From Fidelibacterota bacterium (GTDB lineage Bacteria; Pseudomonadota; Alphaproteobacteria; Rhodospirillales; Rhodospirillaceae), in contig CANJPG010000026.1 of assembly GCA_947476065.1 (NCBI GenBank), positions 1 to 40,114 on the forward strand: 40,114 bases of DNA, in the 5' to 3' direction. The position numbers were made by a program, and so were the translations under genes. Below are positions 1 through 13,742 of this stretch, piece after piece. Each line of letters begins with the position of its first letter. Within the stretch, counting starts at the first letter, position 1. The notes beneath the pieces are model-generated. The model did not search any database, had not been told where the DNA came from, and saw only the letters and a program-made list of their open reading frames with translations.

Positions 1-776
1 ACGATGATTTCCTTTTTTTGCGCGACTGCTTCGCGGGCCAGCGCCAAGCCATAAAGCATCTGGCCTTTATGGAAGAGCGGCGTGTCGGGCGAATTGAGAT
101 ACTTGGGCTCGCCTTCGCCCATGACGCGGCCGCCAAAAGCTACCGGGCGGCCGCGCAGATCGAAGATCGGGAACATCACGCGGTCGCGGAAAAAGTCGAA
201 CCTATCGCGGCCGTCCTTGCCGGGCGACAGCAGGCGCGTCTCCAGCAGAATGTCCTCGGGCGTGCCGCGCGCTTTGAATCTGGTTTTGATGACATTTCCA
301 TTGGGTGCGTAACCCAAGCGGAAACGCTTGATGGTTTCGTCGGTGAGACCGCGGCCTTTCAAGTACTCCAGCGCGCGCGCGCCTTCGGGCGCACGAAGCG
401 CCTGTTCATAGAGCACGCAGGCCGCCTCCACCGCTTCCCGGCCGCGCGTGCCCTGCTGTGCTTGCTCGGCGTCCTGCGGGCTTTGCTGCGGCATCTCAAG
501 GCCGGCTTCTTCGGCCAGGCGTTCCACCGCTTCGGGGAATGAGAGATTCTGCATCTTCATCGTGAAGGTGAAGATGTCGCCGTGTTCGCCGCTGGAGAAG
601 CAGTGGTAAAAGCCCTTGTCGTCGTTGATGGTGAACGATGGCGTTTTTTCGTTGGTAAATGGGCTGAGACAGACGAATTCCTTGCCGCGGCGAATCAATC
701 GCGCACGGCGTCCAACGACCGATGACACCGAAATGCGGGTGCGGATCTCGTCAAGGAATTGTGGGGGAAAAGCCAT
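1..776 (-). CDS. dnaG: DNA primase DnaG, N-terminal part (cut by window edge)
   Basis: DnaG makes the RNA primers for replication. The first 258 codons are present and the gene runs off the left edge. The start ATG (776-774) opens with MAFPPQFLDEIR and is followed by the CHC2-type region (residues 34-70: SPFTNEKTPSF, then FYHCFSSGEHGDIF) and the start of the catalytic core (YLKGRGLTDETIKRF, FPIFDLRGRPVAFGGRVMG, KYLNSPDTPLFHK). Compared with the E. coli zinc ligands C-x2-H...C-x2-C, the equivalent positions are Ser38, Thr41, Cys59 and Ser62, so three of four ligands are gone; a nearby Cys36 is out of register. Loss of this site is, as I recall, common in alphaproteobacterial DnaG. It follows yqeY by 30 bp and is probably in the same operon. 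Confidence 0.96.
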   Translation of the reverse strand, partial: MAFPPQFLDEIRTRISVSSVVGRRARLIRRGKEFVCLSPFTNEKTPSFTINDDKGFYHCFSSGEHGDIFTFTMKMQNLSFPEAVERLAEEAGLEMPQQSPQDAEQAQQGTRGREAVEAACVLYEQALRAPEGARALEYLKGRGLTDETIKRFRLGYAPNGNVIKTRFKARGTPEDILLETRLLSPGKDGRDRFDFFRDRVMFPIFDLRGRPVAFGGRVMGEGEPKYLNSPDTPLFHKGQMLYGLALAREAVAQKKEII

Positions 777-806
777 GCAGCTTCGGTCCCGGTCGCGGAA
801 AGATGA

Positions 807-1259
807 TTAGCCCAGGCTCTGCTTCACAACGCCGGAAACGCGGCTGAAGTCGATGCGTCCGGTGTATTTCTCCTTAAGCACGGCCATGACCTTGCCCATG
901 TCCTTGACCGACGCGGCGCCGGTTTGCGCGATCGCCTCTTTCACGGCGGCGGCGGTTTCGGCTTCGTCCATTTGCGTCGGCATAAAGCTTTGGATGATAT
1001 CGATCTCTTCCTGCTCCTGCTTCGCCAGTTCGGGGCGGTTGCCCTTTTGGAACATGTCGATGCTCTCGCGCCGCTGTTTGATCATCGAGTTGAACATCTG
1101 CAGGATTTCGTCGTCGGGAATGGCGGTTATGCCTTTTGGACGCGCCGCAATATCGCGATCCTTGAGGGCGGCCATAATCAAACGCACTGTGGCGGTCACG
1201 CGTTCGTTCTTGGAACGCATGGATTCTTTATACGCATCGCTGAGACGGGTGCGCAGCAT
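807..1259 (-). CDS. yqeY: GatB/YqeY domain protein
   Basis: A 150-residue stand-alone YqeY protein. It is related to the C-terminal tRNA-binding domain of the amidotransferase subunit GatB, but its own cellular role is not settled. Family hallmarks are the N-terminal LRTRLSDAYKESMRSKNERVTATVRLIMAALKD-like helix (residues 2-34), the EILQMFNSMIKQRRES stretch and the C-terminal AVLKEKYTGRIDFSRVSGVVKQ. The length matches the family norm of about 150. The ATG at 1259-1257 is the natural start. It stands just upstream of dnaG on the same strand, a frequent arrangement (yqeY-dnaG-rpoD) in proteobacteria; rpoD itself would lie outside the window. Confidence 0.93.
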   Translation of the reverse strand: MLRTRLSDAYKESMRSKNERVTATVRLIMAALKDRDIAARPKGITAIPDDEILQMFNSMIKQRRESIDMFQKGNRPELAKQEQEEIDIIQSFMPTQMDEAETAAAVKEAIAQTGAASVKDMGKVMAVLKEKYTGRIDFSRVSGVVKQSLG

Positions 1260-1573
1260 GGGAACTCTCGCAGAAGGGTGGCGGAAAGGTTGAAAGTAAC
1301 CGATTCACCGGCCCTTGGCAAAACCTTCCGCCCCCTGACTAACTAATTGAATTATTGAGCATAAATGACATTTGACTTAGGGCGGTCGATTGCTTAAACA
1401 CCGCCAAGTTTTGCTGCAAACACATCATCTAGTGTGACGCGTTTGCGGCATCACAAGCGGGCCAGAGTCACTGCAGAAAAACGCCGTTTCAGGCTGTCAA
1501 ATCCGGGGCTTAGCCCTTGGAGGGACGGCGCGCCCTGATGCGAGCCAAATTTAGGAATGGGTCAGACTCGACC
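1260..1573. other. divergent intergenic region yqeY/carA
   Basis: This 314-bp gap carries the control regions of both yqeY-dnaG and carAB. On the plus strand, TTGACT (1372-1377) is followed after 17 bp by TAAACA (1395-1400), a weak promoter candidate for carA. An inverted repeat GGCGGT-N13-ACCGCC (1381-1386 and 1400-1405) lies across its spacer and -10. Further down, TGTGA (1433-1437) and TCACA (1451-1455) form another inverted repeat around CGC/GCG. No convincing small gene was seen. Confidence 0.45.
1293..1321 (-). promoter_or_regulatory. candidate sigma70 promoter for yqeY-dnaG
   Basis: On the minus strand, TTGCCA (1321-1316) and TACTTT (1298-1293) are separated by 17 bp and lie about 34 bp before the yqeY start. 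The -35 is close to consensus and the -10 is weak. Predicted by eye only. Confidence 0.35.
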
Positions 1574-2761
1574 ATGAACACCATCGTCCCTCAAAAGCCT
1601 GCCGGAGCCACCGCCGTTTTGGTTTTAGGCGACGGAACGGTGTTTTGGGGTCGCGGCGTCGGTGCGGTCGGCACGAATGTCGGCGAAGTCTGCTTCAACA
1701 CCTCGATCACCGGTTACCAGGAGGTCCTCACCGACCCATCCTACGCCGGCCAGATCATCACGTTCACGTTTCCGCATATTGGCAACGTCGGCACCACGCC
1801 CCAAGACCTGGAAAGTAACGTTCCGGCGGCGCGCGGTCTGATCATCCGCGACGACATCACGGAGCCCTCGAACTACCGCTCGACGCAGCATCTGGATACC
1901 TGGCTGAAGGCCAACAATATGATCGGCCTCGCCGGCCTGGACACGCGCCGCCTAACGCGCCATATCCGCGACAAAGGCCCGCCGAACGGCGTCATCTGTC
2001 ACGATCCCAGTGGCAATTTTGATATCGCAGCGTTGCTCAAGCAGGCGAAGGATTGGCCCGGCCTCGACGGCATGGACCTCGCCAAAGACGTCACCTGCAC
2101 GCAGACCTACACCTGGACCCAGACCCGCTGGACCGAGAAGCTGCAGGACCACGGCGATCTGGACAAAGATGGCCGCACACCCGATTTCCACGTCGTCGCC
2201 GTCGATTACGGTGCCAAGCGCAACATTCTGCGCTGCCTGGCCGACGCCGGCTGTAAAGTCACGGTCGTACCGGCGACCGCCACCGCCGATGATATCCTGC
2301 GCCACAAGCCCGACGGCGTGTTTCTGTCCAACGGCCCAGGCGATCCGGCGGCCACCGGCAAATACGCGGTGCCGGTCATTCAGGAAATCATCAACACCGG
2401 AAAGCCCGTTTTTGGGATTTGTTTAGGACACCAGCTGCTGTCGCTGGCCTTCGGCGCCAAGACTTACAAGCTGCCCATGGGCCACCGCGGCGCGAACCAG
2501 CCGGTGAAGGACCTGGAAACCGGCAAGGTGGAGATCACCTCGCAGAACCACGGCTTCTGCGTCGACCGCAAGACACTGCCGAACAATGTCGTCGAGACAC
2601 ACACGTCGCTGTTCGACGGCATCATCGAAGGCATGCGCGCCACTGACAAACCGGTGTTCTCGGTGCAGTACCATCCCGAGGCTTCGCCTGGCCCGCAAGA
2701 CAGCCATTACCTGTTCCATCGGTTCACGAAACTTATGGCTGATCAGAAGAAGAAGGCTTGA
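1574..2761 (+). CDS. carA: carbamoyl-phosphate synthase small (glutaminase) subunit
   Basis: CarA hydrolyses glutamine and channels ammonia to CarB to make carbamoyl phosphate for arginine and pyrimidine synthesis. The protein is 395 residues, normal for the family. The N-terminal domain is recognisable ([49 protein letters not shown]). The C-terminal class I glutamine amidotransferase domain carries FGICLGHQ with the nucleophile Cys283 and [10 protein letters not shown] with His367 and Glu369. The frame stays open upstream to an ATG at 1538 and a TTG at 1517, but MNTIVPQ at 1574 gives the usual N terminus; none of the three has an ideal ribosome site. carB starts 1 bp after the stop, so the two are co-translated. 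Confidence 0.97.
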   Translation: MNTIVPQKPAGATAVLVLGDGTVFWGRGVGAVGTNVGEVCFNTSITGYQEVLTDPSYAGQIITFTFPHIGNVGTTPQDLESNVPAARGLIIRDDITEPSNYRSTQHLDTWLKANNMIGLAGLDTRRLTRHIRDKGPPNGVICHDPSGNFDIAALLKQAKDWPGLDGMDLAKDVTCTQTYTWTQTRWTEKLQDHGDLDKDGRTPDFHVVAVDYGAKRNILRCLADAGCKVTVVPATATADDILRHKPDGVFLSNGPGDPAATGKYAVPVIQEIINTGKPVFGICLGHQLLSLAFGAKTYKLPMGHRGANQPVKDLETGKVEITSQNHGFCVDRKTLPNNVVETHTSLFDGIIEGMRATDKPVFSVQYHPEASPGPQDSHYLFHRFTKLMADQKKKA

Positions 2762-2762
2762 G

Positions 2763-6026
<3,264 letters not shown>

Positions 6027-6052
6027 CAGGCGAAACCGAATCTAAGTCCGAA

Positions 6053-6088
6053 GCCCGCGCCATCCCGGCGTGGGCCGTTCTGTTCTTT
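6053..6088 (+). terminator. possible terminator after carB
   Basis: GCCCGCGCC (6053-6061) and GGCGTGGGC (6067-6075) form a 9-bp stem with one mismatch around a 5-base loop, followed by the T-rich stretch CGTTCTGTTCTTT. It is imperfect and only 30 bp before greA, so partial read-through into greA is likely. Confidence 0.4.
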
Positions 6089-6104
6089 AAGGCTGGGGCC
6101 TCGC

Positions 6105-6581
6105 GTGGTTGAAAAAATTCCCATGACGGCAGAAGGCCTGGAGCCGCTCAAAGAAGAGCTGCACCAGCTGAAAACCATTGAGCGCTACTCGGTGATCAAA
6201 CAGATCGCCGAAGCGCGCGAGCACGGCGATCTGTCGGAAAACGCCGAGTATCATGCTGCACGCGAGAAGCAGAGCTTCATCGAGGGCCGCATCCTGGAAC
6301 TCGAGGACATCGTCAGTCGCGCCGACGTTATTGATCTATCGAAGCTAACGGGCAAGGTAGTCCGGTTTGGTGCGTCGGTGACCGTCGCCGACGTGGATAC
6401 CGACGAAGAGACGACCTACCAGATCGTTGGGCCTTACGAGGCCGACATCAATAAGAAGAAGATCTCGGTGCAATCGCCCTTGGGCCGCGCGCTCATCGGC
6501 AAGACCGAAGGTGATACGGCTGAAGTCACTGCGCCCGGTGGCGGAAAAGCCTACGAAGTCCTCAAAGTAAAATTCAAATAG
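6105..6581 (+). CDS. greA: transcription elongation factor GreA
   Basis: GreA rescues backtracked RNA polymerase by stimulating transcript cleavage in the secondary channel. It is 158 residues, the usual size. The N-terminal coiled coil includes the conserved tip AREHGDLSENAEYHAAREKQ with the acidic residues that act at the polymerase active site. The C-terminal FKBP-like domain holds ISVQSPLGRALIGKTEGD. The start is taken as GTG at 6105 (MVEKIPMTAEG), because GreA proteins normally begin M-x-KIPMT; ATG at 6123 would remove this conserved peptide. It follows carB in the same direction. Confidence 0.96.
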   Translation: MVEKIPMTAEGLEPLKEELHQLKTIERYSVIKQIAEAREHGDLSENAEYHAAREKQSFIEGRILELEDIVSRADVIDLSKLTGKVVRFGASVTVADVDTDEETTYQIVGPYEADINKKKISVQSPLGRALIGKTEGDTAEVTAPGGGKAYEVLKVKFK

Positions 6582-6597
6582 GCGCGGGTTTCGCTAC

Positions 6598-7116
6598 CTA
6601 TTCAGCCGGCAACGTCAGGGGCGGTTGGGCCGGTTTGTCACCATCAACAGCAATCGGCACGCCGGGCAGGCTTTTGGCGCTGCGGATCGCCAGGGCCGAC
6701 TTCACGTTGGCGACTTTCGGGGCCGCAGTGAGTTTCTCGGTGACAAACCGCTGATAGGCGTCCCAGTCTTTAGCGACGATTTTGAGCAGGAAATCAGTCT
6801 CGCCGGCCAGCATGTGACACTCGCGCACCTCGGGCCATTCCTTCACTAGGGCCTCGAAGGCCGTCAGGTCGGCTTCCGCTTGGCTATTAAGCCCGACGTG
6901 GGCGAAGACGGTGACCGTATACCCCAATGTCGCCGGGTCCAGCTGGGCATGGTAGCCCTTGATGTATCCGGCCTGCTCCAGGGCGCGTACGCGGCGCAAG
7001 CAAGGCGGGGCCGAAATACCGGCGCGCTGCGCTAGGTCCACATTGGTCATTCGCCCATCGTTCTGCAAATCGCTCAGAATCTGGCGATCAATGCGGTCGA
7101 GCTTCACCCTTTGCAT
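6598..7116 (-). CDS. Lrp/AsnC family transcriptional regulator
   Basis: A 172-residue regulator with an N-terminal winged helix-turn-helix (residues 5-60: KLDRIDRQILSDLQNDGR, then LAQRAGISAPPCLRRVRALEQAG) and a C-terminal RAM/AsnC effector domain (VFAHVGLNSQ, VRECHMLAGETDFLLKIVAKD). The last 20 or so residues, rich in Pro, are an extension beyond the usual family end. It is divergent from trxB over a 251-bp gap, so it may control itself and possibly trxB; its ligand cannot be read from sequence. Its 3' end lies 16 bp from the end of the convergent greA. Confidence 0.92.
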   Translation of the reverse strand: MQRVKLDRIDRQILSDLQNDGRMTNVDLAQRAGISAPPCLRRVRALEQAGYIKGYHAQLDPATLGYTVTVFAHVGLNSQAEADLTAFEALVKEWPEVRECHMLAGETDFLLKIVAKDWDAYQRFVTEKLTAAPKVANVKSALAIRSAKSLPGVPIAVDGDKPAQPPLTLPAE

Positions 7117-7174
7117 CGTGTGCCTTGTGTTTGAAGAGATTCCCCCGCGGCGCGAGCGCCGCCTATGCGAAATA

Positions 7175-7204
7175 TTATTACAAAGACGCCCCCGAGTCCC
7201 GCAA
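7175..7204 (-). promoter_or_regulatory. candidate promoter for the Lrp-type gene
   Basis: On the minus strand, TTGCGG (7204-7199) is followed after 18 bp by TAATAA (7180-7175), inside an AT-rich patch that stands out from the GC-rich surroundings. It is about 60 bp before the start codon. Confidence 0.35.
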
Positions 7205-7278
7205 TAGGAAAGATTAATTGCAGGGTTTGACGTAACGGCGCCGCAGGCAGGTCGCAGGACCGTGAGGGGCGGTTGCCT

Positions 7279-7322
7279 TGCGCCATACGCATAGCAACTC
7301 TATGTTACCCTGCAATATTGCA
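7279..7322 (+). promoter_or_regulatory. candidate trxB promoter and 12-bp palindrome
   Basis: TTGCGC (7279-7284) and TATGTT (7301-7306), 16 bp apart, could form the trxB promoter. Four bases downstream is the perfect palindrome TGCAATATTGCA (7311-7322), well placed for a repressor or an Lrp-type dimer. The promoter is weak by consensus; the palindrome is exact. Confidence 0.4.
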
Positions 7323-7367
7323 TCGCACCCCGCTTTTTAAGGCATTTTTCGCGTCTCGTTATGCATC

Positions 7368-8309
7368 ATGGCTAATACGCGCACCAAAGTACTGATCCTG
7401 GGCTCCGGCCCTGCCGGCCTAACGGCCGCCATATATGCCGCCCGTGCCAATCTGGCGCCCATCATCGTCGCGGGCATGCAGCCCGGCGGTCAAATGACCA
7501 TCACCACGGACGTGGAGAACTATCCGGGCTTTCCGGACGTCATCCAGGGCCCTTGGCTGATGGAACAGATGCAAAAGCAGGCCGAGCACGTCGGCGCCAG
7601 GGTCATGCACGACCTGGTCGTCAGCATCGACCTGTCCAAACGGCCGTTCACCTGCACCGGCGATTCGGGCGATGTCTACACGGCCGATACCTTGATTGTG
7701 ACCACAGGCGCTTCGGCGCGCTGGCTTGGCCTCGAGTCTGAAAAGAAATACCAGGGCTTCGGCGTATCGGCTTGCGCCACCTGTGACGGCTTTTTCTTCC
7801 GCGGCAAGGAAGTCGTGGTCGTCGGCGGCGGCAATACCGCCGTCGAGGAAGCGCTTTACCTCACCAACCACGCGACCAAAGTGACGCTGGTACATCGCCG
7901 TGATTCGCTGCGCGCAGAGAAGATCCTGCAAAAGCGCATGTTCGATCATCCGAAGGTCAAAGTGGTCTGGGATTCCGCCGTCGAGGAAGTCATCGGCAAG
8001 GAAGGCCCCTTGGGCGTGACGGGCGTGCGCCTGAAGAACGTCAAGACCGGAGCGACCGAAGAGATCAAGACCGATGGTCTGTTCGTCGCCATCGGCCACA
8101 CGCCGAACACCGACCTGTTCAAGGGCGTGCTGGATATGGATGAGAACGGCTACCTCATTACGCAGGCGGATTCCACGCGCACCAATATTCCCGGCGTCTT
8201 TGCCGCAGGCGACGTACAGGACCATGTCTACCGGCAGGCGGTGACCGCGGCCGGAACGGGGTGCATGGCGGCACTGGAAGCTGATCGCTTCCTCGCCGCC
8301 AATGGTTAA
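7368..8309 (+). CDS. trxB: thioredoxin-disulfide reductase
   Basis: TrxB is a cytoplasmic FAD enzyme that reduces thioredoxin with NADPH. It has 313 residues, typical of low-molecular-weight reductases. The FAD-binding GSGPAG is at residues 12-17, followed by PGGQMTITTDVENYPGF. The redox-active pair is CATC at 136-139. The NADPH Rossmann motif is VVVGGGNTAVEEALYL, with VHRRDSLRAEK after it, and the C-terminal FAD motif is GVFAAGDVQDHVYRQAVTAAGTGCMAALEA. ATG at 7368 gives the standard N terminus; an ATG at 7361 is out of frame. A LysR gene follows 51 bp downstream in the same direction. Confidence 0.97.
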   Translation: MANTRTKVLILGSGPAGLTAAIYAARANLAPIIVAGMQPGGQMTITTDVENYPGFPDVIQGPWLMEQMQKQAEHVGARVMHDLVVSIDLSKRPFTCTGDSGDVYTADTLIVTTGASARWLGLESEKKYQGFGVSACATCDGFFFRGKEVVVVGGGNTAVEEALYLTNHATKVTLVHRRDSLRAEKILQKRMFDHPKVKVVWDSAVEEVIGKEGPLGVTGVRLKNVKTGATEEIKTDGLFVAIGHTPNTDLFKGVLDMDENGYLITQADSTRTNIPGVFAAGDVQDHVYRQAVTAAGTGCMAALEADRFLAANG

Positions 8310-8316
8310 ACCCACC

Positions 8317-8337
8317 CCTCTGCCATTTGCGCAGAGG
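8317..8337 (+). other. hairpin between trxB and lysR
   Basis: CCTCTGC (8317-8323) and GCAGAGG (8331-8337) pair perfectly around a 7-base loop, just after the trxB stop. No T-run follows, so it is more likely an RNA-stability or processing stem than a terminator. Confidence 0.4.
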
Positions 8338-8360
8338 ATCTGACGGGGAAAGGGCGAGCC

Positions 8361-9323
8361 ATGCCGCTACGCAGCAACGGACGTCTCGATTGGGATAAAT
8401 TGCGGGTGTTTCACGCCGTAGCCGAAGCCGGCAGCTTCACCCATGCCAGCGAAACTTTGAACCTTAGCCAATCTGCGGTCAGCCGCCAGATCAGCGCGCT
8501 TGAGGAAGCTTTGGGTGTTAGCCTGTTTCATCGCCACGCGCGCGGTCTGATCCTCACCGAGCAAGGCGACCTGCTGTACAAAACCGTGCACGACGTTTTT
8601 GCCAAGCTGAACAACGTCGAAAGCCTGCTGACCGAGACCAAAGAGAATGCCGAGGGCACATTGCGCGTGACCACGACAGTTGCCTTCGGTTCGGTATGGC
8701 TGACCGGGCGTCTGAAGGAATTCATCCGCACCTATCCGGATATTGAAGTCACGCTGCGCCTCGACGACCAGGAACTCGACCTGGCCATGCGCGAGGCCGA
8801 TGTGGCAATTCGCTTCAACGAGCCGAAGCAGCCCGATCTGGTGCAGCGTCACCTCGGTACACTACGTTCGAATCTCTACGCCTCGCCGGAATACCTGAAG
8901 GAGCGCGGGTTGCCGCAGACGCTAGCGGATTTGAACCAGCATGACGTCGTGCTGTTCGGCGAAGGTGTTGCGCCGACCAGCGCCGTGCATTGGCTCGCGG
9001 AGATTCTCAACAAGAACAACATCAATTGCCGCTCGACCTTACGCGTCAACAATCTCTACGGCATCTATCGCGCGGTGAAGGCGGGAATCGGAATCGGACC
9101 GCTGCCCGAGTATTTCCTGCAAGAAGGCCGCGGAATTGTTCAGGTGCTGCCCGACTTGGAAGGCACGCCGATCGACGCCTATTTCGTTTATCCCGAGGAA
9201 TTGCGTAATTCCGCCCGTGTCGCAGTGTTCAGGGATTACCTGGTACGTGAAATCGCCCGGGCCCGGTCGCAATTGACCGTGGTCGCAGCCCAGTCGTCGG
9301 ACACTTTGAGGACCGCCAGCTAA
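8361..9323 (+). CDS. LysR family transcriptional regulator
   Basis: A 320-residue LysR-type regulator. The N-terminal winged helix-turn-helix is clear (LDWDKLRVFHAVAEAGSF, then LNLSQSAVSRQISALEEALGVSLFHRHARG, about residues 9-65), followed by a linker helix and a periplasmic-binding-protein-like effector domain from about residue 98 (GTLRVTTTVAFGSVWL). The start ATG at 8361 is preceded by the purine-rich GGGGAAAGGG. LysR genes usually sit divergent from their targets; this one instead follows trxB in the same direction, so its target is not evident, although a redox link is possible. Downstream is the hairpin-rich region at 9578-9870. Confidence 0.92.
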   Translation: MPLRSNGRLDWDKLRVFHAVAEAGSFTHASETLNLSQSAVSRQISALEEALGVSLFHRHARGLILTEQGDLLYKTVHDVFAKLNNVESLLTETKENAEGTLRVTTTVAFGSVWLTGRLKEFIRTYPDIEVTLRLDDQELDLAMREADVAIRFNEPKQPDLVQRHLGTLRSNLYASPEYLKERGLPQTLADLNQHDVVLFGEGVAPTSAVHWLAEILNKNNINCRSTLRVNNLYGIYRAVKAGIGIGPLPEYFLQEGRGIVQVLPDLEGTPIDAYFVYPEELRNSARVAVFRDYLVREIARARSQLTVVAAQSSDTLRTAS

Positions 9324-9577
9324 GATTTTTGAATCTATTGGCGGAACTAAAGTAGGGCTGTTGAGCCGATTAAAAAATAGTCAAATGAACCAAATGGTCT
9401 TTTTTTGGCGTAAAATTTGGCTGGCTAGAGGCAATCCGCCACTCTGCGACGTTGTCACGTCCCTTGGGATAACCGCCAAAAACACCCCCATAGTTATGCG
9501 CATGCTGCATAGCGGCATGATCAATTTGCATTGGAAATGCTGGGTTTTTGTGGGTAATGTCTCTTCAGATGTTGCAA
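9324..9577. other. intergenic, no recognised feature
   Basis: Following lysR, this 254-bp stretch is noticeably more AT-rich than its surroundings and contains T-runs (around 9403-9407). No credible gene, tRNA or strong promoter was seen. If the hairpin region downstream is an independent RNA, its promoter should lie here, but no convincing -35/-10 pair was found. Confidence 0.5.
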
Positions 9578-9588
9578 CGCAGCAATCG

Positions 9589-9789
9589 GGTCCTCCCCCC
9601 GAAGCGGCCGAGTAACAAGGAAACTTGCGGTGAACGGTCCTCCCCCGGACGCCGCATGGTCTAAGGGTAGACGGGGTGTTCTAGGGTCCTCCCCCCGAAC
9701 AACACCATCGCCAGGGGTAAAACCCCGGCTACGTCTAATCAGGTGTCGAAGCCTCCCTCTAGAAACTTTCGCCCCGAGGGTCCTCCCCC
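9589..9789 (+). repeat. four copies of the 11-mer GGTCCTCCCCC
   Basis: Exact copies at 9589-9599, 9636-9646, 9685-9695 and 9779-9789, spaced 47, 49 and 94 bp apart (start to start). The last gap is about twice the others and holds the variant CCTCCCTC at 9752-9759, as if a fifth unit has decayed. A further exact copy is at 36154-36164 on the minus strand. Confidence 0.9.
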
Positions 9790-9801
9790 CTCGGGGCGAA
9801 A
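9767..9801 (+). other. perfect 12-bp hairpin with GGTCCTCCCCC loop
   Basis: TTTCGCCCCGAG (9767-9778) pairs without mismatch with CTCGGGGCGAAA (9790-9801), leaving exactly the shared 11-mer as the loop. It is the most stable unit of the array. No T-run follows directly (AACTTTATGG), so it is not an ordinary terminator. Confidence 0.85.
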
Positions 9802-9836
9802 ACTTTATGGGGGTATGTGATCACGCTCAGCCAAGC

Positions 9837-9870
9837 AAAAACGGCGCCTTTTTGGGGCGCCGTTTGGCTT
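9837..9870 (-). terminator. terminator of the aminotransferase gene, possibly bidirectional
   Basis: AAACGGCGCC (9839-9848) and GGCGCCGTTT (9856-9865) form a perfect 10-bp stem with a 7-base loop. On the minus strand the stem's own terminal TTT runs on into further T (TTTTTGC), so it fits a terminator about 20 bp after the aminotransferase stop. On the plus strand it is followed by GGCTTTATT, so it may also end the candidate RNA. Confidence 0.75.
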
Positions 9871-9887
9871 TATTGACCGGCTTAAGC

Positions 9888-13459
<3,572 letters not shown>

Positions 13460-13581
13460 CAGCAGTGTAAACATCCTTCCCCAAAAGGGGTTAATGCGCT
13501 GCGATCACAACAATTTGAACATACCCCGCAATGCAGCAATCTGTATTGCCCGCAGCCCGCCATTCCGATAGAAACCCGCCT

Positions 13582-13615
13582 GTGTAAGGCAGCTTACACG
13601 TGAGCGTTGTGTAAG
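13582..13615 (+). promoter_or_regulatory. operator-like inverted repeat before RND efflux operon
   Basis: GTGTAAG (13582-13588), a 4-bp spacer and CTTACAC (13593-13599) form a perfect inverted repeat, and a third half-site GTGTAAG follows at 13609-13615. The shape fits a TetR/AcrR-type repressor dimer. The 283-bp gap from uvrB to the efflux genes holds no regulator gene, so the binding protein must be encoded elsewhere. Confidence 0.5.
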
Positions 13616-13742
13616 CTGGTTGGGCGTCCGCTTTACCCCCCGAAAACGTTGGCGATTTTCGAGACCAGGCCGCGCGGGCATGGAATCTCGGAATGACGCT
13701 TCCGATCGAGATTGAAAAGCCCGGCCTTAAGGAAACGAAGCA

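Larger units (their letters stand above)
9578..9870 (+). ncRNA. candidate multi-hairpin RNA with anti-SD-like loops
   Basis: Four exact copies of GGTCCTCCCCC lie in 201 bp, each closed by a base pair and placed in a hairpin loop. The stems are: TCG/CGA around 9589-9599; GCGGTG (9627-9632)/CGCCGC (9650-9655) around 9636-9646; GGTGTT (9675-9680)/AACACC (9701-9706) around 9685-9695; and a perfect 12-bp stem (9767-9778/9790-9801) around 9779-9789. Stem sequences differ while the loop is constant, which argues for selection on an exposed loop. A variant, CCTCCCTC, is at 9752-9759 and a GGGG/CCCC hairpin at 9714-9726. As RNA the loops show CCUCC, complementary to Shine-Dalgarno sequences, as in cuckoo/CcsR and ar14 RNAs of alphaproteobacteria. 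It may be an independent sRNA or derive from the lysR 3'UTR. Ends are approximate. Confidence 0.6.

Noticed and set aside
8860-8885. tRNA-like GTTCGAATC string
   Set aside because: It lies inside the LysR coding sequence, with no acceptor or anticodon stems around it.
9361-9615. Open frame of 84 codons after lysR
   Set aside because: It starts with TTG, has no ribosome site, unusual composition for a protein, and ends within the hairpin array; best read as non-coding.
9589-9789. Four spaced repeats as a small CRISPR array
   Set aside because: The repeat is 11 bases, spacers are 36, 38 and 83 bases, the stems lie outside the repeat and there are no cas genes.
13478-13495. CCCC-AAAA-GGGG hairpin after uvrB as terminator
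   Set aside because: The stem is only 4 bp and is followed by just two T residues; too weak to call.
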